Counted from the first letter of the stretch, positions 38,576-47,536 are shown. The stretch is 54,587 bases of DNA from Candidatus Saccharibacteria bacterium UBA1944 (GCA_002336935.1 DDEW01000013.1:1-54587); one strand, 5' to 3'. Notes: a model not told the origin generated them from the letters alone. Numbers and translations are program-made.

Positions 38576-41386
38576 ATGTCGGACAGCATACGAGTTAAAG
38601 GAGCACGTGAACACAACCTCAAGGATGTAGATGTTGAAATACCCCGCGATAAGCTGGTGGTAGTTACTGGTCTTTCCGGAAGTGGTAAATCTAGCTTAGT
38701 TTTTGACACAATTTATGCTGAGGGGCAACGTCGTTATGTCGAGAGCTTGAGCAGCTATGCGCGTCAGTTCCTAGGGATTATGGACAAGCCAGATGTCGAT
38801 AGCATCGATGGTCTTTCGCCGGCGATTAGTATTGATCAGAAGTCAACCAGTCGAAACCCACGTAGTACCGTCGCCACGGTGACAGAGATATATGATTACA
38901 TGAGGCTTTTGTTTGCTCGTATCGGTGTGCCGCATTGTCCAGTATGTGGCAAGGCGGTCCATCGCCGCACGGCCCAGGCAATTATCGATGAAATTATGAA
39001 GCTGCCTGAAGGTACCAAAACGATTATTTTGGCACCAATTGTTAGCCAAAAAAAAGGTGAATTTGCCCATATTCCCGAACAATATGCCCGATCGGGCTTT
39101 GCACGAGCACGGGTTGATGGAGTAGTATACTCGCTTGATGAATTTCCTGAATTACAGAAGAGTTATAAGCACGATATCGAAATTGTGGTTGATCGTGTGG
39201 TCATAAAGGCTGAGGTAGTGAGCCGTATTACTCAATCGGTTGAACAATCACTTGATATCGCCAGTGGTGTCGTGCAAGTGCTCGATGCTGACACAAACGA
39301 AGTGCACACGTACAGCCAGCGCTACGCATGCGTTGATCATCCGAGTGAAGATATTCCTGAACTTGAGCCGCGCTTGTTTAGCTTTAACGCGCCGCAGGGT
39401 GCATGCCCGGTATGTACCGGGCTGGGAAGCCGGCTTGAAATCGATCCCGAGCTTGTATTTAATCCCAACCTTACTATCGCTGAAGGTGCGATTCGGCCTT
39501 ATAATCGTGTGAATAGCGACGCGTGGTATATGAAGCGGCTTGCGGTAGTGGCTGAAGAACATGGTTTTAGCATTCATGTCCCTGTGAAGCAATTGGCGCC
39601 AGCTGATTTGGAAAAAGTATTGTACGGCACTGGCCAGCAGAAGTATCGTGTGCGGCTTAGTGGTGGACGCTACTACGACTCAACGTATGAAGGAGTGATC
39701 CCCAACCTTGAACGTCGCCATAAAGAAACCGATAGCGAATTTATGCGCAAAGATATTGAGCGGTTTATGCGCGAGCGTCGCTGCACGGCCTGCGATGGCA
39801 TGCGTCTCAAGCCAGTAGTACTCGCGGTGAAGGTACATGGTTTCAACATTATGGAAATGTGTAACCTTGGTGTTGATGACGCAATTGAACTCATAGATGG
39901 CCTTACGCTTAGTGAAGACGAGGATTTGATTGCGAGGCCAATCAAAAAGGAAGTGCGGGCGCGACTAGGATTTATGAGCAATGTTGGTCTCAGTTACTTA
40001 GAACTATCACGTGCAGCCAATACGCTGAGTGGCGGTGAAGCGCAGCGTATTCGATTGGCAACGCAAATTGGTTCTGGTCTGCAGGGAGTATTGTATGTGC
40101 TTGATGAGCCAAGTATTGGCTTGCACCAACGCGACAACGATCGCCTAATTGGCACCCTTAAACACCTTCGAGACTTAGGGAACTCGGTACTTGTGGTAGA
40201 ACACGACGAAGATACCATTCACCAGGCGGATTATTTGGTTGATGTTGGCCCAGGTGCGGGAGTTCACGGTGGGCAAATTGTTGCTCAGGGTACGCCGGCA
40301 GAGGTAGCCAAGAACCCCGATAGCATCACAGGGCGCTATTTAGCTGGTACTGAAAAAATCCCCCTCCCAAAGAAGCGCCGTGCTGTCGAAAAGGACCGAA
40401 AACTTGTTATTCGCGGTGCACGTGAAAACAACTTAAAGAATATCGACGTTGCATTCCCTTTGGGGTTGCTAACTGTGGTGAGCGGAGTGAGTGGCAGCGG
40501 TAAGTCAACGCTTGTTAATGATATTCTTGCTAAGGAGTTATCTGCCCGATTGCATCGTGCACAAGCCGTGCCGGGTGCGCATGAAAATATCGAAGGCATT
40601 AACCAGCTCGATAAAGCGATTATTATTGATCAGTCTGCGATTGGGCGCACGCCACGTTCTAATCCTGCTACCTACACGGGTGTGTTTACGCCAATTCGTG
40701 AGTTATTTGCAGGAACGCCTGAAGCAAACATTCGTGGCTATAAAGCCGGTCGTTTTAGCTTCAACGTCAAAGGGGGCCGCTGTGAAAATTGCCAGGGTGA
40801 TGGCGTGATCAAAATTGAGATGCATTTTTTGCCAGATGTATATGTAACCTGCGATGAATGTAAGGGTAAGCGCTACAATCGTGAGGCACTCGAGATTAAA
40901 TACAAAGATAAGACGATTAGTGACGTTCTTGCTATGACCGTTGAGCAAGCGTGTGAGTTCTTTGAAAATATTCCTGCGATTGCTCGCAAGCTCGACACGC
41001 TCAACGAAGTTGGCTTAGGCTACATTACGCTTGGCCAGCCGGCAACAACGTTTAGCGGTGGTGAAGCGCAGCGCATAAAGCTCGCAAGCGAACTAAGTAG
41101 GCGTAGTACCGGCAAGACGCTCTATATACTTGATGAGCCAACTACGGGGCTGCACACGGCTGATGTAAAGAAATTGCTTGAAATACTGCAAAAACTTGTT
41201 GAAGGCGGGAATAGCATGATTATTATTGAGCACAATCTTGAGGTTATTAAGTGTGCTGATTACATCATTGACATGGGTCCTGAAGGCGGCCAGGGTGGTG
41301 GCACAATTGTTGCTGAAGGTACCCCCGAAGAGGTTGCGCGCTCTAGTGAGTCATTCACTGGAAAATATCTAAAGCAAATGCTGTAG
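38576..41386 (+). CDS. uvrA: Excinuclease ABC subunit A
   Basis: A 936-residue DNA-damage sensor with two ABC ATPase modules. Module 1 has VTGLSGSGKSSLVFDTIY, the UvrB-binding region and zinc finger 1 (CPVCGKAVHRR), a long insert, the second Cys set CTACDGM, and LSGGEAQRIRLATQIG with VLYVLDEPSIGLHQRDN. Module 2 has VSGVSGSGKSTLVNDIL, CENCQGDGVIKIEMHFLPDV and CDECKGKRYN, FSGGEAQRIKLASELS and LYILDEPTTGLHTAD. The length matches E. coli (940). It works with UvrB (not in this window) and UvrC (48.7 kb). It is a stand-alone transcription unit with its own promoter. Confidence 0.98.
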   Translation: MSDSIRVKGAREHNLKDVDVEIPRDKLVVVTGLSGSGKSSLVFDTIYAEGQRRYVESLSSYARQFLGIMDKPDVDSIDGLSPAISIDQKSTSRNPRSTVATVTEIYDYMRLLFARIGVPHCPVCGKAVHRRTAQAIIDEIMKLPEGTKTIILAPIVSQKKGEFAHIPEQYARSGFARARVDGVVYSLDEFPELQKSYKHDIEIVVDRVVIKAEVVSRITQSVEQSLDIASGVVQVLDADTNEVHTYSQRYACVDHPSEDIPELEPRLFSFNAPQGACPVCTGLGSRLEIDPELVFNPNLTIAEGAIRPYNRVNSDAWYMKRLAVVAEEHGFSIHVPVKQLAPADLEKVLYGTGQQKYRVRLSGGRYYDSTYEGVIPNLERRHKETDSEFMRKDIERFMRERRCTACDGMRLKPVVLAVKVHGFNIMEMCNLGVDDAIELIDGLTLSEDEDLIARPIKKEVRARLGFMSNVGLSYLELSRAANTLSGGEAQRIRLATQIGSGLQGVLYVLDEPSIGLHQRDNDRLIGTLKHLRDLGNSVLVVEHDEDTIHQADYLVDVGPGAGVHGGQIVAQGTPAEVAKNPDSITGRYLAGTEKIPLPKKRRAVEKDRKLVIRGARENNLKNIDVAFPLGLLTVVSGVSGSGKSTLVNDILAKELSARLHRAQAVPGAHENIEGINQLDKAIIIDQSAIGRTPRSNPATYTGVFTPIRELFAGTPEANIRGYKAGRFSFNVKGGRCENCQGDGVIKIEMHFLPDVYVTCDECKGKRYNREALEIKYKDKTISDVLAMTVEQACEFFENIPAIARKLDTLNEVGLGYITLGQPATTFSGGEAQRIKLASELSRRSTGKTLYILDEPTTGLHTADVKKLLEILQKLVEGGNSMIIIEHNLEVIKCADYIIDMGPEGGQGGGTIVAEGTPEEVARSSESFTGKYLKQML

Positions 41387-41418
41387 CAAATTAGCTCAAT
41401 GAATACAAGCGAATGTGT

Positions 41419-42087
41419 CTAGAGTTTTTTGCGCTTGCCAAGGACGATAGCAAGTTCTCGTTTGGTGCCTTCCCACAGGGCTGTGCGCTTCTCTTTGGTT
41501 TTGAGGGCGTGGTAGAGCATCGGTGACACGCTAAGAAATATAATAATAAGCGCTGCAATCTCGACGTTAATGCCCATTTCGTGCAGAACCCTACCGGCGT
41601 AGTACCCAAGGTAAGTGAAAGAGTAGGTCCACGTGAAGGCCCCAATAATATTGAAGGGAAGGAATTGACGATAAGTCATTTTGCTGACACCGGCCACGAT
41701 TGGTACAAATGTGCGCACAATCGGCACAAAACAGGCGAGCACAATCGCAATCGGCCCATGTTTCTCGTAGAATGCTTCAGTCCTGACGAGGTTCTCTTTG
41801 CGGAAGAAGCGACTATTAGGTCTGTCGAACAATTTTCGGCCGACTTTTTTGCCAAAGAAGTAGCCGGTTTGTTGCCCTAGAAGCGCGCAGAGGAAGAGCA
41901 GGAACGCAAAAAGATGAATACTCACATTGCCGAAAGAGCCTATGCCTTGTTGTACCAAAAAACCAGCGGTAAAAAGTAGGCTATCACCAGGAAAAAGGAA
42001 GCCAATAAGCAAACCCGATTCAGCATAAATAACGAATAGTACGGCAACCACACCGAGACTAGTAATAAAGTTAAGCAATGCTTCCAT
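41419..42087 (-). CDS. DedA-family membrane protein
   Basis: A 222-residue SNARE-associated/DedA protein; family members flip or carry lipids such as undecaprenyl phosphate. Hallmarks are FPGDSLLFTAGFLVQQG, the re-entrant hairpins, ALLGQQTGYFFGKKVGRKLF, FYEKHGPIAIVLACFVPIVR with TFVPIVAGVSKMTYRQFL (the family's 'RxxxPxxAGxxxM' motif), and a terminal helix. A basic C-tail (RELAIVLGKRKKL) faces the cytosol. The start at 42087 is preferred because GGAG lies 3-4 nt upstream; an in-frame ATG at 42105 is less well placed. The stop faces the end of uvrA. Confidence 0.93.
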   Translation of the reverse strand: MEALLNFITSLGVVAVLFVIYAESGLLIGFLFPGDSLLFTAGFLVQQGIGSFGNVSIHLFAFLLFLCALLGQQTGYFFGKKVGRKLFDRPNSRFFRKENLVRTEAFYEKHGPIAIVLACFVPIVRTFVPIVAGVSKMTYRQFLPFNIIGAFTWTYSFTYLGYYAGRVLHEMGINVEIAALIIIFLSVSPMLYHALKTKEKRTALWEGTKRELAIVLGKRKKL

Positions 42088-42133
42088 TACTCCCCAGTGT
42101 AACATATGTCACAGCATTGATTACACGATTTGC

Positions 42134-42139
42134 TATAAT
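42134..42139 (+). promoter_or_regulatory. -10 box of rplY
   Basis: TATAAT, about 50 nt before ATG 42190. The leader contains a small TCCGA/TCGGA hairpin and then a strong Shine-Dalgarno AAAGGAG (42179-42185). Confidence 0.6.
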
Positions 42140-42189
42140 AATAATCACTAGTATCTAACTCCGAAAAGATATCCTCGGAAAGGAGAAGT

Positions 42190-42930
42190 ATGGGAGATAA
42201 GATTACATTAAAGTTAGAAAAACGCGAGCTTCACGGCAAGAAAGCTGCCAAGCTACGCCGAGACGGGTTAACCCCCGGCGTTATTTACGGTGGTGATTTG
42301 GAGCCAGTTACTGTACAAGGAAATGCACAGGAAGTCGCCAAAGTAGTCAATCGCGCTGGTAAACATACCCCAGTTCACCTGCCTGGATTCAAGCGAAACA
42401 TCGCAATGATTAAAAGCGTTGACTATGACCCAACACGACATGGTCGCATTCGTCATGTATCGTTCCACGCAATTAAAGCTAACGAAAAAGTGACTGCTGA
42501 AGTGCCGATTCGTCTAGCGGGTATGGGTGAGAGTGAAGCAGAAAAAGCCGGATTAATTATCTTGCAGTCACTCGACAAAGTAGAAATTAAAGCCTTACCA
42601 GCAAATTTGCCCGAAGCACTAGAAGTATCAATTGTCGAACTCCATGAATCGGGCGATCGTGTAACAGTAGGTGATATTGCACTGCCAGAAGGTGTTGAAC
42701 TTGTTGAGCACGATACGGGCCGTGTTGATGAGGACGACGAAGAAGCGGAAAAACCCTCAGTTACTGACCTTGTTGTTGCAACGGTTTATGAGCCGAGTGC
42801 ACTGGCAGCTGCGAACGAAGCAGCTGCAGGCGATGCTACAGATGAGAGTGAAGTTGAGTCTGAGAATGGTGCAGAAGAAACACAGTCCAATACAGGAGCT
42901 TCTGAGGAAGCCGCTGAAAAAGCAGAATAA
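42190..42930 (+). CDS. rplY: 50S ribosomal protein bL25, CTC form with acidic tail
   Basis: A 246-residue 5S-rRNA-binding protein of the long CTC type. The N-terminal L25 domain (LEKRELHGKKAAKLRRDGLT, PGVIYGG) is followed by the TL5/CTC beta domain (VPIRLAGMGESEAEKAG, VEIKALPANLPEALEVSI, SGDRVTVGDIALPEGVEL). The last 60 or so residues are a disordered, Glu/Ala/Ser-rich tail (EDDEEAEKPS..., EEAAEKAE). It occupies the 5S rRNA protuberance in the large subunit. A leader with a hairpin before the ribosome site leaves room for autogenous control, as known for E. coli bL25. A terminator follows. Confidence 0.95.
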   Translation: MGDKITLKLEKRELHGKKAAKLRRDGLTPGVIYGGDLEPVTVQGNAQEVAKVVNRAGKHTPVHLPGFKRNIAMIKSVDYDPTRHGRIRHVSFHAIKANEKVTAEVPIRLAGMGESEAEKAGLIILQSLDKVEIKALPANLPEALEVSIVELHESGDRVTVGDIALPEGVELVEHDTGRVDEDDEEAEKPSVTDLVVATVYEPSALAAANEAAAGDATDESEVESENGAEETQSNTGASEEAAEKAE

Positions 42931-42949
42931 CCAAGCTTTCTAAAGGCAT

Positions 42950-42982
42950 AAAGAGCCCGCACTATGAGCGGGCTCTTTGATT
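42950..42982. terminator. Terminator between rplY and the Nudix-HTH gene
   Basis: Arms AAAGAGCCCGC (42950-42960) and GCGGGCTCTTT (42968-42978), 7-nt loop. The A and T flanks make it usable from both convergent genes. Confidence 0.9.
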
Positions 42983-42991
42983 AATGCTAGG

Positions 42992-43699
42992 CTAGTACTC
43001 GCTGTCATTGTAGGTATAGTCTTGAGCGTGATAGGCAATGCCTTCATCATGGTACTTCACAAAATCACGTGCGCTCTCAAAAACCTTTTCCTGCGAAACT
43101 AGCTCTTCTTGTGTCATCCAGTAGTTTCTGCCACCTTCGAACTCAGTCTCCATGGTGCCGGTTGCATTAGCGCAGTGCATGATGATAAAAACTTTGTCTT
43201 CCAGTAACGATCCATCAGATTGGCGATAATCCTTTTTATGGAACACGTGGCTAAAAGTAAAGGTACCGTTGAGGCCGGTTTCTTCTTGGAGTTCTCGTGC
43301 CGCGGCGTCTTCGAATGATTCGCCCCATCGCACCTTGCCGCCCAAACGACCAAAAAATCCGTAGTAGGGTTGCTTAAGCCGTTGTTGGCAGATGAACTCT
43401 CGCCGTTTACCGTTTTGCCGTTCAACGATGAGTGCAACAGAAACCTTAGGCTGTTTCTCTATTTCATTTTCGTCCGTATCCATGCGATTAGCATATTCTT
43501 TACCGCGTGGTGTCAGGCGGTATTTATCGCCATCTCTTTCAACCATGCTTGAGTTGATAAGCTTTTTGATATGGAACGTGAAGTGATCACTAGTTAAATT
43601 GGTTGTTTTTTGCAGCTCGGCAAAACCTGCTGCGGGTGTGAAAAGCAAATGCCGCAAGATGGCAGTCTGTGCTGTATGTACGTCTGGTTCGTAACTCAT
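42992..43699 (-). CDS. Winged-helix / Nudix fusion protein
   Basis: A 235-residue protein with an N-terminal winged helix (about residues 8-75: ILRHLLFTPAAGFAELQKTT as helix pair, HIKKLINSSMVERDGDKYRL as recognition helix and wing) and a C-terminal Nudix domain with a complete Nudix box (GGKVRWGES... REL QEETGL; pattern GX5EX7REUXEEXGU). NrtR regulators of NAD metabolism use the same two parts in the opposite order, so this could be a ligand-sensing repressor or a hydrolase carrying a DNA-binding domain. The intact box means catalysis is possible. AAGGAG lies 5 nt before ATG 43699. A palindrome at 43757-43770 lies upstream and could be its operator. Confidence 0.85.
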   Translation of the reverse strand: MSYEPDVHTAQTAILRHLLFTPAAGFAELQKTTNLTSDHFTFHIKKLINSSMVERDGDKYRLTPRGKEYANRMDTDENEIEKQPKVSVALIVERQNGKRREFICQQRLKQPYYGFFGRLGGKVRWGESFEDAAARELQEETGLNGTFTFSHVFHKKDYRQSDGSLLEDKVFIIMHCANATGTMETEFEGGRNYWMTQEELVSQEKVFESARDFVKYHDEGIAYHAQDYTYNDSEY

Positions 43700-43756
43700 A
43701 ATGTCTCCTTTATGCTAACACTCCGCACTGTAGCAAGCTACCAAAAGCTTTTCTAG

Positions 43757-43770
43757 TAAAGTTGACTTTA
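43757..43770. promoter_or_regulatory. Palindrome upstream of the winged-helix Nudix gene
   Basis: TAAAGT-TG-ACTTTA: 6-bp half-sites around a 2-bp centre, 58-71 nt before the start at 43699 and just past the ABC-exporter stop. It is a candidate operator for autoregulation; no test is possible here. Confidence 0.35.
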
Positions 43771-43771
43771 G

Positions 43772-45520
43772 CTACTCTTCGATGAAGCCGCCGCTTTGAC
43801 GCTTCCATAGTTTTGCGTATATACCATTGTGAGCAAGTAGTTGAGCGTGTGTACCGTCTTCAACAATACTTCCTTTGTCGATAACTAAAATTCTATCAAG
43901 CTTAGCAATAGTTGAAAGCCGGTGCGCTATAACAACACTCGTGCGTCCCTGCATGAGGTCACTGAGTGCATCTTGGATTTGTTTTTCACTTTCGCTGTCC
44001 AGGGCACTCGTTGCTTCGTCGAGTAACAATACTGGTGCATCTTTGAGGAGTGCGCGAGCGATGGCAATACGTTGACGCTGACCGCCACTGAGCTTAACGC
44101 CGCGTTCGCCAACAAGGGTATTGATACCATCGGGGAGCTCCTTAATGAATTCCATAGCATTAGCTTGCGTGGTAGCTCGCATAATTTCTTCTTCGCTTGC
44201 TCCGGGTTTTCCGTACGCAATGTTTTCTTTGAGGGTGCGGTGAAAAAGCATTGGCTCTTGCGGCACAAATGCAATGTGTTGGCGGAGATTTTGCTGCGTA
44301 AAATCGCGTAAGTCATGGCCATCGAGGGTAATAGATCCTTCGGTTACATCAGCAAAGCGCAGTAGCAAGTGTGAAATGGTTGTTTTGCCAGCCCCGCTAT
44401 GCCCCACTAGCCCAACTTTTTGCCCGGCAGGAATGTGAAGGTTGATGTGATGAAGCACATCTTCTTTATTGTCTTCATAGCGATAAGAAACACCGTGAAA
44501 GTCAATGGTTGGAGTTACTTCAGTAATGTGCTGAGCATCGGTTCGGTCATGCACTCGGTTTTTCTCAAGAAGCATGCGTGTCATTGGCTGCGCTTCAAGG
44601 AGCGCTTCTTGGTAGCCATTGAGCATTTCTCCAAGCGAAAAAAGGTTTGAACCAACCAATTGCAGGAAGCTGACGCTGAAGATGACCGTTGCCATATCAA
44701 TTTTACCTTGAGACAATAGCGAGATGCTTATGCCCAGCGCGGCAACCTGGACAGTAATAGAAAGTAGTACACGAATTGAACCCTCGGTCATTACAAAGCC
44801 GATATCTTTCATGAAGGCATGAGTAAATTTGTTGCCAAGAGTCGAAAGATGCTTGTACTCACGTGCCTCACCGGTAAAGGTTTTGACAACAAGCTGGTTG
44901 GTGAGCGCATCGGCAACATGTCCATGAATCTCGCTCCGTAGCTCGCGGCGCAGGTTGCGCCAATACTGACGCTTTTTCAGACTCCACTTTACTTGCAAAA
45001 TAAGCACGACAATGAGGCCCACAAGCAGTGCGGCAAGAAGGGGAGACTTAACCGCCACAATACCAATACCGACGAGTAATGATAGGGTAAAACCAAGCGT
45101 CCGAATAATTGCCAAATCCTGGATGGCTGTCTCGCTGCGCACGTAGTCAATGTACTTACTGGTTAGCGCGCCAATCTTTTCATTGGTGTAGAACCGCATG
45201 TCTTTGTGCAATAATTCATAGAATGTCGCATTGCGCAGCCGCGTGACAATTTGTGATTCGTGAATCGTTAGTGCTCGGAAGCCCACGAAGTTAGTAATAA
45301 ATCCCACCACACCGGCTGCAATGGTGTAGTAAAAGTATTGCTGAGCCTCGACAATGTTACCCGTTGTCATTTTGCCAATAGATTGACTGAGTAGATAGGG
45401 GATGAGAGAGCTGATCACAATACTTGCTAGGGGAATAACAATGAGAGCCGTGAAAAAGCTAGGTTTAAAATGGCGGATCTGTTGCCAATAAAGCCGCACC
45501 GTTTGTTTACTTAAATTCAT
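43772..45520 (-). CDS. ABC exporter, fused membrane and ATPase domains
   Basis: A 582-residue half-transporter of the MsbA/lipid-multidrug type. Six membrane helices in the first 310 residues (for example FFTALIVIPLASIVISSLIP, FYYTIAAGVVGFITNFVGF) and then an ATPase with Walker A GHSGAGKTT, Q-loop AFVPQEPMLFHRTLKENIAY, signature LSGGQRQRIAIARALL, Walker B VLLLDEATSALDS and the switch His in VIAHRLSTI. It works as a homodimer or with a second half-transporter; none is adjacent. AAGGAAAGGAAGT precedes ATG 45520. The substrate could be a lipid, peptide or drug. The Nudix-HTH gene lies downstream on the same strand, 72 nt away. Confidence 0.92.
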   Translation of the reverse strand: MNLSKQTVRLYWQQIRHFKPSFFTALIVIPLASIVISSLIPYLLSQSIGKMTTGNIVEAQQYFYYTIAAGVVGFITNFVGFRALTIHESQIVTRLRNATFYELLHKDMRFYTNEKIGALTSKYIDYVRSETAIQDLAIIRTLGFTLSLLVGIGIVAVKSPLLAALLVGLIVVLILQVKWSLKKRQYWRNLRRELRSEIHGHVADALTNQLVVKTFTGEAREYKHLSTLGNKFTHAFMKDIGFVMTEGSIRVLLSITVQVAALGISISLLSQGKIDMATVIFSVSFLQLVGSNLFSLGEMLNGYQEALLEAQPMTRMLLEKNRVHDRTDAQHITEVTPTIDFHGVSYRYEDNKEDVLHHINLHIPAGQKVGLVGHSGAGKTTISHLLLRFADVTEGSITLDGHDLRDFTQQNLRQHIAFVPQEPMLFHRTLKENIAYGKPGASEEEIMRATTQANAMEFIKELPDGINTLVGERGVKLSGGQRQRIAIARALLKDAPVLLLDEATSALDSESEKQIQDALSDLMQGRTSVVIAHRLSTIAKLDRILVIDKGSIVEDGTHAQLLAHNGIYAKLWKRQSGGFIEE

Positions 45521-45562
45521 ACTTCCTTTCCTTTAGGAGTGTTAATGGGTGGTGTTTGTCTC

Positions 45563-45612
45563 GTGAGCGGTCGGGACGTCCCGACATTCAGACGAATAGA
45601 GGAACCGCTCGG
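45563..45612. repeat. Nested inverted repeats between divergent genes
   Basis: A perfect 16-bp palindrome GTCGGGACGTCCCGAC (45570-45585) sits inside a larger pair, GAGCGGT (45565-45571) and ACCGCTC (45604-45610). It lies between the ABC exporter and trhO promoters, and may be an operator or a cruciform/hairpin element. Confidence 0.5.
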
Positions 45613-45635
45613 TTCATAGTCCTTTTAGTATACGG

Positions 45636-45641
45636 TATACT
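45636..45641 (+). promoter_or_regulatory. -10 box of trhO
   Basis: TATACT ends 8 nt before ATG 45650; leaderless or nearly so. Confidence 0.5.
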
Positions 45642-45649
45642 AGGGGTAT

Positions 45650-46552
45650 ATGCAAAAAATCCTTCTCTATTATAAGTTTACGCCAGTAAAAGAACCGGAA
45701 CTATTGATGCTATGGCAAAAAACATTGTGTGATTCGCTTAGTCTTAAAGGGCGCATCATTGTGAGTGCGCAGGGGATTAACGGGACGGTTGGCGGAGACA
45801 TTGAGAACTTAAAAGCGTACATAAAAGCCACGAAGCAATTCCCCGGGTTTAAAGATATATTATGGAAGTGGAGCGATGGCGGTCATGATAATTTTCCACG
45901 TATGAGCGTAAAGCTAAAGAAGGAACTCGTTGCCTTTGAAAGCTACTCCGAAATAGTCGTTGATGAAAATGGTGTGGTTGGGGGCGGTCCGCACTTAAAG
46001 CCTGAAGAAGTGAACGAGATGGTTGAAAAATACGGTGATGATGTGGTGTTTTTTGATGGCCGTAATAAATACGAAGCGGCAGTCGGACGGTTTAAAAATA
46101 CCGTCGTGCCCGATACACGGACAAGTCGAGATTTTATTAGCGAGCTTGATAGTGGCAAATATGAGGAATTAAAAAACAAGAAAGTTATTACCTACTGTAC
46201 TGGGGGCGTCCGCTGCGAGCTGCTAAGCGCAATGATGAAAAAACGCGGGTTCAAAGATGTGTATCAAATTGATGGTGGAATTGTAAAATACGGTGAAAAA
46301 TACGGTGATGATGGCCTATGGGAAGGTAACTTGTATGTGTTTGATGGTCGAATGGGAATGAATTTCAGTGATCACGCAAAGGTTATTGGCGAATGTGTTC
46401 ACTGCAAGGGGAAAACGAGCAACTATGAAAACTGTCTAGAGCCAAGCTGTAACCAACTTGTGCTTATTTGCGAATCATGCAAACAAGACGATAAAAAGCT
46501 TTACCACTCACCGGTTTGTGCAGCTAAAGCGTTAACGAAAGTAAGCGGCTGA
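45650..46552 (+). CDS. trhO: tRNA uridine-34 5-hydroxylase TrhO (rhodanese family)
   Basis: A 300-residue enzyme (YceA family) that hydroxylates U34 of certain tRNAs, a step toward mo5U/cmo5U. The N-terminal acylphosphatase-like domain (LLYYKFTPVKEP, GRIIVSAQGINGTVGG) is followed by a linker (PHLKPEEVNEM), a rhodanese domain with the catalytic Cys in ITYCTGGVRCELLSAM, and a C-terminal zinc-ribbon-like part with CVHC and CxxC-type cysteines (LVLICESCKQ). All standard features are present. The Nudix gene starts inside its stop codon. Confidence 0.95.
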   Translation: MQKILLYYKFTPVKEPELLMLWQKTLCDSLSLKGRIIVSAQGINGTVGGDIENLKAYIKATKQFPGFKDILWKWSDGGHDNFPRMSVKLKKELVAFESYSEIVVDENGVVGGGPHLKPEEVNEMVEKYGDDVVFFDGRNKYEAAVGRFKNTVVPDTRTSRDFISELDSGKYEELKNKKVITYCTGGVRCELLSAMMKKRGFKDVYQIDGGIVKYGEKYGDDGLWEGNLYVFDGRMGMNFSDHAKVIGECVHCKGKTSNYENCLEPSCNQLVLICESCKQDDKKLYHSPVCAAKALTKVSG

Positions 46553-47118
46553 TGCCACACATTCACACCGCTCCTGGCCAGCATGACATAACAGTAAGTG
46601 CTTATATTGTACGCCTCGACGCACAGCAGTCACGGTGCTTGGTGCATATGCACAAAAAGCTCGGTAAACTTATGCAGGCGGGTGGTCATGTTGAACTTAG
46701 CGAGACACCATGGGCGGCCATTGTGCATGAACTGCGCGAAGAAACTGGCTACACAGTGGATAATTTGCACATACTTCAGCCGACGGCGAAGCCTGTTCAG
46801 GTGCACAATGCTGTCATTCACCCAGTACCGGTGTTGTTCAACACGCATAAAATATCCGACGATCATTACCATACCGATCTATGCTATGCGTTCACGACAA
46901 CCAATGATCCGACTGAGAAAATCGGTGATGGTGAATCTGACGATTTGCGTTGGTGCACACTCGCCGAGCTGCGGCAATTACGAGATAGCGGAGTTGCGCT
47001 GGCCGATTCGGTAGGAATATACGAGGCGATACTAGAGCAGTTTTTGCCAGTGTTCCATTCAGTTGAGGCGCGGCTTTATAGCACCGATGAACCAAATGAC
47101 GCTGGTCATCTTCAGTAA
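46552..47118 (+). CDS. Nudix hydrolase
   Basis: A 188-residue pyrophosphohydrolase. The Nudix box is complete (GGHVELSETPWAAIVHEL then REETGY), preceded by the typical HMHKKLGKLMQAGGH. The C-terminal part (ESDDLRWCTLAELRQLRDSG) matches the family's final strand and helix. Family members clear oxidised nucleotides, ADP-ribose, Ap4A or mRNA caps; the substrate is not clear here. It overlaps the trhO stop by one base (TGATG) and converges on the rhodanese gene. Confidence 0.88.
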   Translation: MPHIHTAPGQHDITVSAYIVRLDAQQSRCLVHMHKKLGKLMQAGGHVELSETPWAAIVHELREETGYTVDNLHILQPTAKPVQVHNAVIHPVPVLFNTHKISDDHYHTDLCYAFTTTNDPTEKIGDGESDDLRWCTLAELRQLRDSGVALADSVGIYEAILEQFLPVFHSVEARLYSTDEPNDAGHLQ

Positions 47119-47119
47119 A

Positions 47120-47494
47120 CTACTTTACTAATGTATACCCGCGCTCCACAACATCTTCGACACTTCCGTAATTAGTCACATTGGTGTAGCCTTGTTTTTC
47201 AAGTAATGTTTTTGCTTCATTCGCCCTATTCCCACTGCGACAGTAAAGGGCAAGGGGAGTATCTTTATTGGTATTAGGAAAGATACCGTTGCGAATATCG
47301 GTCACGTCGAGGTTGATAGCACCATCGATATGCCCCGCCGTGAATTCTGCTGCCGTACGTACATCATAAAGCTTAGGGCGAACAGTTGTTGTGCTTGATT
47401 GATTGGCTGCCTGTTGCCGGTTACCAGCGACGATAAAATAAACACCACTGCCAAGCACGAGGATTAATAAAATCCCAATTACTATTCTTCTCAT
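47120..47494 (-). CDS. Membrane-anchored rhodanese-domain protein
   Basis: A 124-residue protein: one N-terminal helix (IVIGILLILVLGSGVYFIVA), a short linker, then a single rhodanese domain facing out. It has YDVRTAAEFTAGHIDGAINL, the catalytic loop LYCRSGNRANEAKTLL with active Cys, and the closing NYGSVEDVVERGY. It may transfer sulfane sulfur or have a redox role at the cell surface; similar proteins are common in Saccharibacteria-like genomes. GGGGAGGT lies just before the ATG. It is divergent from thioredoxin by about 40 nt, a suggestive redox pairing. Confidence 0.88.
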   Translation of the reverse strand: MRRIVIGILLILVLGSGVYFIVAGNRQQAANQSSTTTVRPKLYDVRTAAEFTAGHIDGAINLDVTDIRNGIFPNTNKDTPLALYCRSGNRANEAKTLLEKQGYTNVTNYGSVEDVVERGYTLVK

Positions 47495-47524
47495 AGGTAC
47501 CTCCCCTGGTATGCTTTAGTGCGC

Positions 47525-47530
47525 TATACT
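47525..47530 (+). promoter_or_regulatory. -10 box of trxA
   Basis: TATACT ends 6 nt before ATG 47537, which decides the start over the upstream in-frame codon at 47519. Confidence 0.5.
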
Positions 47531-47536
47531 GATAGT

